DNA from: Pantoea sp.
GTDB taxonomy: Bacteria > Pseudomonadota > Gammaproteobacteria > Enterobacterales > Enterobacteriaceae
DNA length: 64,000 bases
Assembly (NCBI RefSeq): GCF_028283705.1
Contig: NZ_JAPWKD010000015.1
Span: 248,001 to 312,000, forward strand
Direction of reading: 5' to 3'
The number at the start of each line of letters is the position of its first letter. Position 1 is the stretch's first letter. The notes under the pieces were generated by a model, which worked only from the letters and a program-made list of their open reading frames with translations, searched no databases and was not told where the DNA came from. This document shows, in pieces, positions 18,251-27,875 of the stretch. The position numbers were made by a program, and so were the translations under genes.

Positions 18251-19168
18251 ATGTACCACCGCGAACCCCCCGTGGCCCAGCAAAACCCGTTATTACCGGG
18301 GTACCCCTTTAATGCCTGGCTGGTGGCCGGGCTGACGCCGATTACCGCCGATGGCCCGCTCGATTTCTTTATCGACCGTCCGCTCGGAATGAAAGGCTAT
18401 ATCCTCAATCTGACCATTAAAGGCGAAGGTCGGGTGTTTGATGGTGAACAGGCATTCGACTGCCTGCCTGGCGATATGCTGCTGTTCCAGCCGAAAACCC
18501 CGCATTACTATGGCCGTGCGCCAGATAGCCCGTGCTGGTTTCATCGCTGGGTCTATTTCCGCCCGCGTGCCTACTGGACTGACTGGCTGCAATGGCAGGA
18601 CGAATCCCAGGGGGTGGGGCGTCTGCGTCTGCCGGAAGCCCAGCGTGCAGAATTTGATCGTCTGTTTGCCAGTATTGAACAGACGCATAACTCCGGACGG
18701 CGTTTTGCCGAAGAACTGGCGATGAACCTGCTGGAACGATTGTTGCTGCGCGCGGTGGAAGAAGATCCACGCAGCCATCAGCAAATCCGCGATCCACGCG
18801 TGATTGAAGCCTGCCAGTACGTCACTAATCATCTGGCGAGTGAGGTGAAAATTGAGGAGGTGGCGCGCCATGTCTGTCTGTCACCCTCACGTCTGGCGCA
18901 TTTGTTCCGCGAGCAGATGGGCATCAACCTGCTGCGCTGGCGTGAAGACCAGCGGGTGATCCGTGCCAAACTGCTGTTGCAGACCACCCAGGAGCCGATT
19001 GCCTCAGTGGGTCGCGAAGTGGGCTATGATGACCAGCTGTATTTTTCGCGCGTATTCCGTAAACGCGTGGGCGTCAGCCCCAGTGATTTCCGGCGTCGCA
19101 GCCAGGATGCACAGGATGCGCTGGTGGCCCAGGAAAGCTGGCAACCTGCAAGGAGTGCGATCTTCTGA
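18251..19168 (+). CDS. araC: AraC, arabinose-responsive transcriptional regulator
   Basis: Activator/repressor of ara genes. The 305-residue protein has the N-terminal arm and cupin arabinose-binding domain (about 15-170: [39 protein letters not shown]) and a C-terminal double HTH (about 190-285: [21 protein letters not shown] and [21 protein letters not shown]). It is close to E. coli AraC but placed at the end of the transporter operon, on the plus strand, not between araB and a separate promoter. Its likely sites are the paired half-sites at 14295-14407. Confidence 0.97.
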   Translation: MYHREPPVAQQNPLLPGYPFNAWLVAGLTPITADGPLDFFIDRPLGMKGYILNLTIKGEGRVFDGEQAFDCLPGDMLLFQPKTPHYYGRAPDSPCWFHRWVYFRPRAYWTDWLQWQDESQGVGRLRLPEAQRAEFDRLFASIEQTHNSGRRFAEELAMNLLERLLLRAVEEDPRSHQQIRDPRVIEACQYVTNHLASEVKIEEVARHVCLSPSRLAHLFREQMGINLLRWREDQRVIRAKLLLQTTQEPIASVGREVGYDDQLYFSRVFRKRVGVSPSDFRRRSQDAQDALVAQESWQPARSAIF

Positions 19169-19245
19169 GCTTTCAGGTGATTCCTTCTTGTCCTCACTGA
19201 CTGATTCGTCTTAAATCAGTCAGGTAACGAACAAGAGGAATGATA

Positions 19246-20286
19246 ATGAGCGATAAACTTCGTGTCGGCCTGATAGGCTACGGATTTGCCAGCAAAACTT
19301 TCCATGCACCGTTGATTGCCGGTACGCCAGACGTTGAACTGGCGGCGGTCTCCAGTAGCGACGCCACAAAAGTGCATGCGGACTGGCCTTCGGTGCAGGT
19401 GGTTGCCGATCCTCAGATGCTGCTGGACGATCCGACTCTGCACCTGATTGTAATTCCTACCCCGAATGATACCCATTTCCCGTTAGCTAAAGCCGCGCTG
19501 AACGCGGGCAAGCATGTGGTGGTGGATAAACCTTTTACCGTCACCCTGTCGCAGGCGCGTGAACTGGATGCGCTGGCAAAAGCGAAAGGTCTGCTGCTGT
19601 CGGTGTTCCATAACCGCCGCTGGGATAGCGATTTCCTGACGTTGAAGTCTCTACTGGCTGATGGCTCTCTCGGTGAAGTCCGTTATCTGGAGTCGCATTT
19701 TGACCGCTTCCGCCCGGAAGTTCGTCAGCGCTGGCGTGAGATGAAAGGGCCGGGTAGCGGTATCTGGTTTGATTTGGGGCCGCATGTGCTCGACCAGGCG
19801 TTGCAGCTGTTCGGTGCGCCTGTTGCCATCAACGTCGATATGGCTGAACTGCGTACCGGTGCGCAAACCACCGATTATTTCCATGCCACGCTGACTTATC
19901 CGCAACGCCGCGTGGTGCTGCACGCCAGTATGCTGGCGGCGGCGGAGTCGGCGCGTTTTATCGTGCACGGCACGCGCGGCAGCTATGTGAAATTTGGTCT
20001 CGATCCTCAGGAAGATCGTCTGAAGGCGGGCGAACGTCCACCGAAGGAGGAGTGGGGTTATGATATGCGTGATGGTGTGCTGACGCTGGCCGATGGTGAC
20101 GTGATGGTGGAAAAAGCCCTGCTGACGCTGCCAGGCAACTATCCGGCTTATTATGCAGCAGTGCGTGATGCCATCGCCGGTACCGGTGCGAATCCGGTCA
20201 CAGCGGAAGAGGCGATTCAGGTGATGGAGCTGATTGAGCTGGGCCTGCAATCGGCAGAGCAACGCCAGACCATGTCGTTGAAATAA
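19246..20286 (+). CDS. ydgJ: YdgJ, Gfo/Idh/MocA-family NAD(P)-dependent oxidoreductase
   Basis: Predicted sugar or polyol dehydrogenase of unknown substrate. The ATG at 19246 is seven bases after AAGAGGA and gives 346 residues as in E. coli; an ATG at 19240 is too close to the ribosome site. A Rossmann motif VGLIGYGFASKTFHAPLI opens the protein and EKP-type motif appears as VVVDKPFTVT (near residue 95), followed by the catalytic-domain sequence FHNRRWDSDFLTLKSLL and GSGIWFDLGPHVLDQ. It marks the return to E. coli gene order after the sugar island. Confidence 0.95.
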   Translation: MSDKLRVGLIGYGFASKTFHAPLIAGTPDVELAAVSSSDATKVHADWPSVQVVADPQMLLDDPTLHLIVIPTPNDTHFPLAKAALNAGKHVVVDKPFTVTLSQARELDALAKAKGLLLSVFHNRRWDSDFLTLKSLLADGSLGEVRYLESHFDRFRPEVRQRWREMKGPGSGIWFDLGPHVLDQALQLFGAPVAINVDMAELRTGAQTTDYFHATLTYPQRRVVLHASMLAAAESARFIVHGTRGSYVKFGLDPQEDRLKAGERPPKEEWGYDMRDGVLTLADGDVMVEKALLTLPGNYPAYYAAVRDAIAGTGANPVTAEEAIQVMELIELGLQSAEQRQTMSLK

Positions 20287-20291
20287 TCGTT

Positions 20292-20317
20292 ACTCTCTCC
20301 CGCCAGCGGGAGAGAGT
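20292..20317. terminator. Bidirectional terminator between ydgJ and the chitinase gene
   Basis: A perfect 12-bp stem, ACTCTCTCCCGC (20292-20303) and GCGGGAGAGAGT (20306-20317), two-base loop. T runs are weak. It lies between two convergent genes and may serve both. Confidence 0.75.
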
Positions 20318-20333
20318 CTTCGTGCAGGAACAA

Positions 20334-21959
20334 TTAATCTTTAATCACCACATCCGGGAAACTCGCTTTAACGCAGCGAGTATAATCACCCTTGGTTAAC
20401 GCGCTAAAATCGTTTTCCTGCCAGTTAACCAGTTTACATGCATAGGACTTCCCGCCTGGGTTTTCGGCAACATAGCTGTCATCTTTCACCCAGAATAAAG
20501 GCATCGCCGCTGAACTCTCTTCGCTGAATTGTTTCATACCCTTACAACCCAACACTTCACTGTCCGGTACGGATACACCCAGCTGTTTGGCAAAGGCTTT
20601 GTAATACTCGATACGATTTAGCGACTGCTGGATTTCTACGCTGCCACCACATTCGACACCCCCGTTAATGATTTGGGTGGTCACACCAAAGCCGGGAACC
20701 AGTCCATTGGCTTTGTCTGCCGCATTTGGCTGCCAGCTACCGTCCATCACGGCCTGCATACTTGGCTTAGGCGGTTGCGGTTGCACATAGAAAAATATCG
20801 CACTGGCGAGGTTGAGCCAGGTATCAGCGACCAGATGAGGTTCTTTCAGTAACACATTCACATCACCATACATGGCTTGTGAGAAGACGCCGTAGTTAAA
20901 GTTATAACTTAGCTGTTTAGCGCCGCGCCCAAAATAACTGAGCGCATTGCCCTGGCTGTCTTTAGCACACGGCCAGGCTTTGCCCTGCCAGGTGGTGGGA
21001 TCACAGGTTGCGCCTGTGTATTTATCATAGCTGGTTTCGTCAAGGCCCATTTCCCTGACCCAATGTAATCCTTGTTGCCACTGAGCAACGTCACTCTCGC
21101 TGGCATGCTCACCGGTTTCCTGCACAAAGTGCGCAAACATGGTGGCGAGAGTCTTTTTACAAATCCCTTCCGCATCCTGCCCATTTTCGCTATCCGCACA
21201 AAGAACCGGGAATTTACCAACTGCTTTCAGGAAATTTTCATAGGTGTAAGCGGGAGCGCGGTGCGGGAAGAATGTGTCCCATTTAGCGGCTGTTACCAGC
21301 GCTTCTACGCGTTTCACGTTGGCCGGATTGTTTGACGCGCCCGGCTTAATCTGCTCAACCTGATCGTTACTCAGTGTGCGAATGGCTTTTTTTACTGCAA
21401 TCAGTTGTTCCGTGTTGGTCAGGGCGGCTTCATGTTCATCCAGCGCTTTTTGGCTCAGCTCCAGATCTGGTTCAGATGCGCCACCGTGCAGACTCCATGC
21501 TGAATCCCATGCCCAGCCCTCACCCGGTGCATAGACTGAAGATTCTCCACTGCACCAGTTAGCGACCTGACATTGATAATCGTTACCGTGGTTACTGACA
21601 ATCTCGCCCATTTTGTATTGTTTGCCAGGCTGATATTGCGGATAGTCAGACGGCCCCGTTTCAGGGGGAGCAGGTGGTGTTGGTTCAGGATCCGGTGTCG
21701 GTTCGGGATCGATATCGGGTACCGCGCCGATTTTTTTCCATACGTTTTCCCAGTTGTGGGTGATCGTCGGGTTCGGTGTTTCACCTGGGTTGGCATACCA
21801 TTGCGCCTCGAAATCCCCACCCTGCCAGGTTACTTTCGCTCCGCCGGTATAGGCTTTGTTGATATCGTATTTGTCATAGGCATGGAGTTGAAATGATACC
21901 AACATGCTGACGGTAAGCAGGGACAATGCCATCCCATGGAGTCTGTGCTTATTTTTCAC
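20334..21959 (-). CDS. Secreted GH19 chitinase with two chitin-binding modules
   Basis: Predicted endochitinase cleaving beta-1,4-GlcNAc chains. The 541-residue precursor has a signal peptide (1-27, cut after FQLHA), a CBM5/12-like module (about 28-60: [20 protein letters not shown]), a Pro/Asp/Glu/Thr linker (80-103), a second CBM5/12-like module (105-158: [20 protein letters not shown] ... WAWDSAW) and a GH19 domain (about 225-480) with [10 protein letters not shown] (277-286; candidate catalytic E281 and E284), [16 protein letters not shown] (342-357) and INGG (~432). Eight cysteines fit an exported protein. The start codon is GTG with a weak ribosome site; ATG at 21932 is an alternative. 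It interrupts the ydgJ-add order of E. coli. Nutritional chitin use or antifungal activity are the likely roles. Confidence 0.9.
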   Translation of the reverse strand: MKNKHRLHGMALSLLTVSMLVSFQLHAYDKYDINKAYTGGAKVTWQGGDFEAQWYANPGETPNPTITHNWENVWKKIGAVPDIDPEPTPDPEPTPPAPPETGPSDYPQYQPGKQYKMGEIVSNHGNDYQCQVANWCSGESSVYAPGEGWAWDSAWSLHGGASEPDLELSQKALDEHEAALTNTEQLIAVKKAIRTLSNDQVEQIKPGASNNPANVKRVEALVTAAKWDTFFPHRAPAYTYENFLKAVGKFPVLCADSENGQDAEGICKKTLATMFAHFVQETGEHASESDVAQWQQGLHWVREMGLDETSYDKYTGATCDPTTWQGKAWPCAKDSQGNALSYFGRGAKQLSYNFNYGVFSQAMYGDVNVLLKEPHLVADTWLNLASAIFFYVQPQPPKPSMQAVMDGSWQPNAADKANGLVPGFGVTTQIINGGVECGGSVEIQQSLNRIEYYKAFAKQLGVSVPDSEVLGCKGMKQFSEESSAAMPLFWVKDDSYVAENPGGKSYACKLVNWQENDFSALTKGDYTRCVKASFPDVVIKD

Positions 21960-22223
21960 TTAATAATCTCATTCATTAACGTAATAAGGTGGTTTGGTTA
22001 GCGCTGTAACCAGGGGATGAATGAGACCATCCTGAATATCTTCAAATGTTGTTTAATATCAAATTGAATTTTTAACGTATGGATTCTCGGATTAAAAAAG
22101 AAATGTCCTGTGGGGGGATATTGGGTACTGATTGATTTGAGAAAATTATGTGATATCTGACAGCATGGAGAAATCAGCAGTGCTGATAAAGCCAGCACCG
22201 CTGAGATAAGATGCAGGAAATGT

Positions 22224-23222
22224 TTATCCTGCCACGCGTGTGCGCAACGCAGATTTTTCCGCTTCGGTCAAAAACGCAATGGTCACGCCATTCTCCTGCG
22301 CCTGGCGCATTTCCGCCACACTCAGTCCGGCCTGGGGGGCCGCGACCTGATATTCATGTGCCAGCTCAATCCCCTGAACTGCCGGATCATCGGTGTTGAT
22401 GGTGGCGAGAATACCGTGATTGAGGAAGGCTTTCAGCGGATGGCTGGCGAAGGAGGAGACCGTGCTGGTCTGAATGTTGGACGTCAGGCAGGATTCGATA
22501 CCGATCTTCTGCTCAGCAAGAAAATCCATCAGCGCACGGTCTTCAATCGCCTTCACGCCATGACCGATACGCTCGGCCCCCAGTTCCCGAATCGCCTGCC
22601 AGATGCTTTCCGGACCTGCCGCCTCACCGGCGTGCACGGTAATACGGAAACCTGCATCGCGGGCGCGGTTAAAGTGGCTGAGGAATTCACTGCCCGGGAA
22701 GCCCAGCTCGTCACCTGCCAGATCCACCGCAGTGATGCCATCACGATGCGCCAGCAAACCTTCCAGCTCACGCAGACAGGCTTCTTCGCCAAAGGTACGG
22801 CTCATGATGCCGATCAGGCGGACATCCACACCGTATTGCTTAACACCCGCGCGCACGCCATCAATCACCGCTTCCACCACACCGGCAATCGGCAGCTGAT
22901 GCGTCATCGCCATATAGCCGGGTGAAAAGCGCAGTTCGGCGTAATGGATCCCGGCACGGGCCGCGTCCTCGACGTTTTCCAGCGCAATGCGACGGCAGGC
23001 ATCAAGATCGCCCAGCACCTTCACGCCCCAATCCAGTTTTTGCAGAAAGCTCACCAGATCCGGCTCGTTTTCCGTGACCTGCACATGCGGACGCAGCGCT
23101 TCAAGGTTGGTGGCAGGCAGGCTGAGATTAAACTGGCGGCCTAAATCAAGAATGGTTTGCGCCCGGATGTTGCCATCAAGGTGGCGGTGAATGTCGGTAA
23201 GAGGAATTTTGGAATCAAACAT
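22224..23222 (-). CDS. add: Add, adenosine deaminase
   Basis: Deaminates adenosine and deoxyadenosine to inosine forms in purine salvage. The 332-residue TIM-barrel metalloenzyme has the zinc motif as [11 protein letters not shown] near residue 10, [11 protein letters not shown] (~198-208) and the ADA family signature around residue 270 ([16 protein letters not shown]), with metal ligands H12, H14, H197 and D278 in place. Length matches E. coli Add (333). It stands alone between the chitinase gene and ydgA. Confidence 0.97.
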   Translation of the reverse strand: MFDSKIPLTDIHRHLDGNIRAQTILDLGRQFNLSLPATNLEALRPHVQVTENEPDLVSFLQKLDWGVKVLGDLDACRRIALENVEDAARAGIHYAELRFSPGYMAMTHQLPIAGVVEAVIDGVRAGVKQYGVDVRLIGIMSRTFGEEACLRELEGLLAHRDGITAVDLAGDELGFPGSEFLSHFNRARDAGFRITVHAGEAAGPESIWQAIRELGAERIGHGVKAIEDRALMDFLAEQKIGIESCLTSNIQTSTVSSFASHPLKAFLNHGILATINTDDPAVQGIELAHEYQVAAPQAGLSVAEMRQAQENGVTIAFLTEAEKSALRTRVAG

Positions 23223-23391
23223 GGCGCACTCGCTGAGTTATTGTGAAGTGCAGAGCATTATAAAAACTTCTTGCGCAACAGCGCCAGCAATTTGCGCAAA
23301 TGCGTGGGCGGATGCTGCATAAAGCAGCATCGAGGCTGAAATATCGGATGTTGTTACGGATTTCTGTCGGGTTGTCGCAACGTGGTAAATG

Positions 23392-23420
23392 AAAAAAAGC
23401 GGCTGGTCAGCCGCTTTTTT
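23392..23420. terminator. Terminator of ydgA, bidirectional
   Basis: Stem AGCGGCT/AGCCGCT with a GGTC loop flanked by seven A and six T residues, immediately downstream of ydgA on the minus strand. Confidence 0.9.
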
Positions 23421-23428
23421 AAGGTGGA

Positions 23429-24928
23429 TTACTCAGGCATGCCTTCGCTGGTCTGGCTGCCCAGCATATAACGTGAAAGGAACTGCTCCAGCGTCAGTTT
23501 GTCACCGTTCATGGTGACCTGGCCATTGGCGTATTGCAGGCTGGTGGTGATGTTGTCATCCTGCTGCTGTGTCAGACGGAACATCTGGCCCATCGCCGCC
23601 AGCCCTTTCACCTGCTGATCTGCCAGTTTCTGCGCATCATCGCTCTGATAACCTTCCGCCAGGCCAACATGGCGCATCACTTCCGTTGCCATCGGCATAT
23701 TGATCACCAGTTTGCCATCCAGGGTTTTCAGCACGCGATCGACTGCGGCACTCAGTGTCTGCACGTCACCGGTCACGCTGGCCGGATCGTTAAAGCCAAC
23801 ATTCAGGTTAAAGGTGCTTTCGCCTTTGTCGTTCTTCCAGCTCAGTGGTGCGATGCTGAGGGTTGGTGAACCTTTCAGCAGCGTCGGCAGGTTCTTCATC
23901 AGGATGGTATGCACGCCTTCCTGATAGCGGATCGGATCATCGATCAGCCCCGGCTGACTCAGCAAATCCTGAATTTGCGCGTTATAACTATCGGAGAAAG
24001 CTTTCACTGCCTGGGCATCAAACTGCGCCAGTTTCATGGTGATCTTAGCTTCGCCGAATGGCTGTTTTTGCAGGCTGATATTGCCGACCTGATAGTCAAT
24101 CTGGCCGCCAATCTTGCCATCTTTATTGTCGAACGATGAAGTCCCGTTCATTTTTTCCAGCGTCAGACCTTCCTGACCATTCACACTGGCTGTCAGCTTA
24201 TCCAGCGCAATGCTTTGATCGCCTACGCGTACCCCTTCCGGGCTAAGGTGGGTGTCGCCATTCACCTTCAGGCCGTTAAGGGTAAACAGCACCGGCTGAT
24301 TAACTTCGTTCTTGCTGGCGAACGCAATGCTGGAAAAATCGCCCTGCAGGCCAATATTGTCGCCTTTCTCATCGGCACTAATATTCAGCGTGCCGCCGTT
24401 AGTCGCCAGACGTACGCCATTCTGTGCGTCCTGATAATCGGCCGGCAACAGCGCCAGGGCGGTGTCAGTGGCACCGCTGTAGCCAATGCGGGTATCGGCA
24501 CTGACCAGTGATTTGCCGTTGGTCAGTTCAAACAGTTTCTTCACCGCATCGGTGTTTTCCAGTTCGCTATGTACCGATGCCATACTCGGGAGGAAAACGC
24601 CGCGCTTCAGCTGTGAAAAAGGGAAGGGACCGTGATCGATAACGGTGTTCAGCACAATGCTTTGACCCGGCTTCAGTAACGGGTTGTCTTCAGTTTGCGA
24701 ACTGGCCTGCAACACCAGTCGGGCTTTGCTGCTGAACAGGCCGCGCTGGTAATCCTGATAGCTGAGCGTCAGGCGGCTGTTCGGCGCGTAAGCGTTGAGC
24801 TGCGCATTGGCGTTTTGCACCATCTGATCAATATGGCTTTCCAGTTGCTTGCCGGTGAACCAGGCGGCACCGGTCCAGATTACCCCGAGAGCCACAATCA
24901 CACCTACGGCAACCTTGGTCTTTTTCAT
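23429..24928 (-). CDS. ydgA: YdgA, DUF945-family periplasmic/inner membrane protein
   Basis: Function unknown; the E. coli ortholog is a membrane-anchored protein of 502 residues versus 499 here. A single N-terminal hydrophobic anchor (residues 5-24: VAVGVIVALGVIWTGAAWF) is followed by a long beta-rich domain typical of DUF945, with repeated patterns such as NTVIDHGPFPF and NAQLNAYAP. Located between add and manA as in E. coli. AAGGAC upstream of the ATG. No catalytic residues can be proposed. Confidence 0.93.
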   Translation of the reverse strand: MKKTKVAVGVIVALGVIWTGAAWFTGKQLESHIDQMVQNANAQLNAYAPNSRLTLSYQDYQRGLFSSKARLVLQASSQTEDNPLLKPGQSIVLNTVIDHGPFPFSQLKRGVFLPSMASVHSELENTDAVKKLFELTNGKSLVSADTRIGYSGATDTALALLPADYQDAQNGVRLATNGGTLNISADEKGDNIGLQGDFSSIAFASKNEVNQPVLFTLNGLKVNGDTHLSPEGVRVGDQSIALDKLTASVNGQEGLTLEKMNGTSSFDNKDGKIGGQIDYQVGNISLQKQPFGEAKITMKLAQFDAQAVKAFSDSYNAQIQDLLSQPGLIDDPIRYQEGVHTILMKNLPTLLKGSPTLSIAPLSWKNDKGESTFNLNVGFNDPASVTGDVQTLSAAVDRVLKTLDGKLVINMPMATEVMRHVGLAEGYQSDDAQKLADQQVKGLAAMGQMFRLTQQQDDNITTSLQYANGQVTMNGDKLTLEQFLSRYMLGSQTSEGMPE

Positions 24929-24989
24929 CGCTGAGTCGTCCTTATCCTTGCGTCCGCATACGCTGCTGGCCTGTGCGCGACGGGTGAAG

Positions 24990-25011
24990 AAAAACGCCCG
25001 CAGGCGTTTTT
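24990..25011 (-). terminator. manA terminator
   Basis: AAAAACGCC (24990-24998) and GGCGTTTTT (25003-25011) with loop CGCA; on the minus strand the T run follows the stem. Lies 50 bases after the manA stop. Confidence 0.9.
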
Positions 25012-25061
25012 AATTAATAGTTTGAAAATGATAGCAGTTAACGATGCGGGCGTCAGCCGCT

Positions 25062-26237
25062 TCAGTGGAGGGCGTTGAATACGCGTGCCAGACGGCCAGT
25101 GCCTGCTGCGGTGACCGGTGACTCAGAGGCCGCGATAAAGCAGGATTCACCCGGCTGTAATACCAGCTGCTCGCCTGATTTCTCAATGATTGCCTGGCCT
25201 TCGATGCAAAACAGCAATGCGGCGCTTTGCTGGGCCAGCGCCTGGGGCTGAGCGTGCAGGGTATGAATGGCGAAAGCAAAATCCTCGACCGGGATCGGGA
25301 AATTCAGGGCGTCTCCCTGTTGCTGTGGCTGGGTCAGCAGCGTAGCGGCGGGTTTGGCGTGGAATTTCAGGTTTGCCAGCAACTCAGGGATGTCGATAAA
25401 TTTCGGCGTCAGGCCAGCACGTAGCACGTTATCCGAGTTCGCCATCACTTCCAGTGCCACGCCCTTCAGGTAAGCATGCGGGGTTTCGGCAAAAAGGAAC
25501 ATCGCTTCGCCCGGTTGCAGAGTAATCACGTTCAGCAGCAGCGGCGAGAATAGGCCGCTGTCGTCGGGATAATCGGCAGAGATGGCTTTGATGGTCTGCC
25601 AGGGTTCGCCTTCACGGGCGTTCAGAGCCGATTTTAGCACGCCAATTGCCAGCGACCTGGCATCACCGGTCAGTGACAGCAGGGTGGCGAACAGTTTGGC
25701 CAGATTGTCTTCATCAGCATTTTCCAGAAAATGGGCAATTTGCGGATGGGCTCCGGCCACCGGCTCCAGCAGCGAAACGATTTCATGCAATTCGCGGAAG
25801 CCATTCATGGCCTGAAAGGGTGTCAGTGCGTACACCAGCTCGGGTTTGTGGTTGGCATCTTTGTAATTACGCTCGGCAGCGCTCAGCGGAATCCCGGCAG
25901 CGTTTTCACGCGCGAAGCCCACTTCAGCCGCGCTTTTGCTAGGGTGTACCTGAATGGATAACGGCTGGTCGGCGCACAGCACCTTAAACAGAAACGGCAG
26001 TTCGCCAAAGCGATCCGCCACAGCGGCACCCAGCATGGCGGTTTTGTCGGCATCAATCACGTCACGCAGTGAACGGCTTTCACCATTGATCTCCACGGTG
26101 GAGGGGCTTTTCGGGTGTGCGCCCATCCACAGTTCCGCCATCGGCAACCCCTGCGGGTTAGCGATGCCGTAGAGTTCAGTCAGTGCGGTTTTGCTGCCCC
26201 ATGCGTAGTTTTGCAACGAATTGTTCAATTTTTGCAT
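25062..26237 (-). CDS. manA: ManA, mannose-6-phosphate isomerase
   Basis: Interconverts mannose-6-phosphate and fructose-6-phosphate, feeding both mannose catabolism and GDP-mannose synthesis. Start at 26237 is preferred over the adjacent ATG at 26240 because GGGGA is then correctly spaced and the protein equals the E. coli length (391). Zinc-ligand motifs QVHPSKSAAEVGFA (~98-110) and HKPELVYALTPFQAM (~136), plus LLNVITLQPGEAMFLFAETPHAY in the cupin core, identify type I PMI. It is divergent from fumC. Confidence 0.97.
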   Translation of the reverse strand: MQKLNNSLQNYAWGSKTALTELYGIANPQGLPMAELWMGAHPKSPSTVEINGESRSLRDVIDADKTAMLGAAVADRFGELPFLFKVLCADQPLSIQVHPSKSAAEVGFARENAAGIPLSAAERNYKDANHKPELVYALTPFQAMNGFRELHEIVSLLEPVAGAHPQIAHFLENADEDNLAKLFATLLSLTGDARSLAIGVLKSALNAREGEPWQTIKAISADYPDDSGLFSPLLLNVITLQPGEAMFLFAETPHAYLKGVALEVMANSDNVLRAGLTPKFIDIPELLANLKFHAKPAATLLTQPQQQGDALNFPIPVEDFAFAIHTLHAQPQALAQQSAALLFCIEGQAIIEKSGEQLVLQPGESCFIAASESPVTAAGTGRLARVFNALH

Positions 26238-26313
26238 CATTTGTCCCCAGTAACGATAGGCTTATAAGCATTTTAAGGCATAAAGTGCCATTGAAAATAC
26301 ATCAACCAGTGCA

Positions 26314-26336
26314 ATAAATGCGAATGACTCTCATAA
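26314..26336. promoter_or_regulatory. Fur-box-like site upstream of fumC
   Basis: On the minus strand this reads TATGAGAGTCATTCGCATTT, differing at one core base from the common enterobacterial Fur box form ATGAGAATCATTCGCATTT. It lies about 105 bases before fumC, overlapping a possible promoter with TAAAAT at 26338-26343. Confidence 0.45.
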
Positions 26337-26437
26337 TGTAAAATTCTGAAAAGTGACAATCTTGCCCGCTCAGTTGGCCTTGCAGCAAGAGGATGCTGGG
26401 CGTAAACCTCAAAAATATGAGTTAAGGAGACGCAGTC

Positions 26438-27835
26438 ATGGCAGCCCATCGCATTGAAAAAGACTCAATGGGTCCGATCGAAGTTCCGGCAGATAAGTTG
26501 TGGGGAGCGCAGACACAGCGCTCGCTGGAGCATTTCCGTATATCGACCGAGAAAATGCCGGTCGCGCTGGTGCACGCGCTGGCGCTGACCAAGCGTGCCG
26601 CCGCTCAGGTCAACCGCGATCTGGGCCTGTTACCGGCTGAACGTGCCGATGCGATTATGAAGGCTGCTGACGAAGTGCTGGCCGATAAACACAGCGAAGA
26701 GTTCCCGCTGGCGATCTGGCAGACGGGCTCCGGCACGCAGACCAACATGAATATGAACGAGGTTTTGGCTAACCGCGCCAGTGAAATTCTCGGCGGTGAG
26801 CGTGGTATGTCGCGTCTGGTGCATCCGAACGACGATGTGAATAAAAGTCAAAGCTCCAATGACGTATTTCCCACTGCCATGCATGTGGCTGCGGTTATTG
26901 CCGTGCAGGAACAGCTGATCCCGCAATTGCAGGTACTGAAAAAAACCTTAAACGACAAAGCGATTGCCTTCAAAGACATCGTCAAAATTGGCCGTACTCA
27001 CCTGCAGGATGCCACGCCGCTGACGTTGGGCCAGGAGATTTCTGGCTGGGTGGCGATGCTGGAACATAGCCTCAAACATATCGAACACAGTATCCCGCAC
27101 CTGGCGGAGCTGGCGCTGGGTGGCACGGCGGTGGGCACTGGCCTCAACACCCATCCCGAATATGCGGTGCGTGTGGCTAAGGCGCTGGCGGAACTCACTA
27201 AACAGCCGTTTGTGACGGCTCCGAATAAATTTGAAGCGCTGGCGACCTGCGATGCGCTGGTACACGCGCACGGTGCGCTGAAAGGTCTGGCATCCTCGCT
27301 GATGAAGATTGCCAACGATGTGCGCTGGCTCTCTTCTGGCCCGCGTTGTGGCATTGGCGAGCTTTCTATCCCGGAAAATGAGCCGGGCAGTTCCATTATG
27401 CCGGGTAAAGTCAACCCGACGCAGTGCGAAGCGGTGACCATGCTGAGCTGCCAGGTTATCGGCAATGATGTGGCGGTGAATGTCGGCGGCGCATCGGGTA
27501 ACTTTGAGCTGAACGTGTACCGTCCGATGATCATCCACAACTTCCTGCAATCCATCCGTCTGCTGGCTGACGGCATGGACAGCTTTAATCATCACTGCGC
27601 GATTGGCATTGAACCGAACCGCGATCGTATTGAGCAACTGCTGAACGAATCACTGATGCTGGTCACTGCGCTTAATACCCATATCGGTTATGACAAAGCG
27701 GCAGAAATCGCCAAAAAGGCCCATAAAGAAGGGCTGACCCTGAAGGGTTCGGCGCTGAAGCTCGGCTATTTGACCGAAGAACAGTTCGATGCCTGGGTCC
27801 GACCGGAAGATATGGTCGGCAGCCTGAAGCAGTAA
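26438..27835 (+). CDS. fumC: FumC, class II fumarate hydratase
   Basis: Iron-independent fumarase of the TCA cycle, reversible fumarate to malate. The 465-residue protein carries [21 protein letters not shown] at the N-terminus, [33 protein letters not shown] and the fumarase signature [15 protein letters not shown] (near residue 318). AAGGAGA lies before the ATG. In E. coli fumA precedes fumC; here there is no adjacent class I fumarase. A Fur-box-like sequence upstream suggests iron-responsive control. Confidence 0.98.
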   Translation: MAAHRIEKDSMGPIEVPADKLWGAQTQRSLEHFRISTEKMPVALVHALALTKRAAAQVNRDLGLLPAERADAIMKAADEVLADKHSEEFPLAIWQTGSGTQTNMNMNEVLANRASEILGGERGMSRLVHPNDDVNKSQSSNDVFPTAMHVAAVIAVQEQLIPQLQVLKKTLNDKAIAFKDIVKIGRTHLQDATPLTLGQEISGWVAMLEHSLKHIEHSIPHLAELALGGTAVGTGLNTHPEYAVRVAKALAELTKQPFVTAPNKFEALATCDALVHAHGALKGLASSLMKIANDVRWLSSGPRCGIGELSIPENEPGSSIMPGKVNPTQCEAVTMLSCQVIGNDVAVNVGGASGNFELNVYRPMIIHNFLQSIRLLADGMDSFNHHCAIGIEPNRDRIEQLLNESLMLVTALNTHIGYDKAAEIAKKAHKEGLTLKGSALKLGYLTEEQFDAWVRPEDMVGSLKQ

Positions 27836-27850
27836 GCTGCACGAGAAGGG

Positions 27851-27875
27851 AAGGCCAGCGATGCTGGCCTTTTTT
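27851..27875. terminator. Shared terminator of fumC and tus
   Basis: AAGGCCAGC (27851-27859) and GCTGGCCTT (27863-27871) with loop GAT and T run. It abuts the tus stop at 27874-27876 and sits between convergent genes. Confidence 0.9.
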
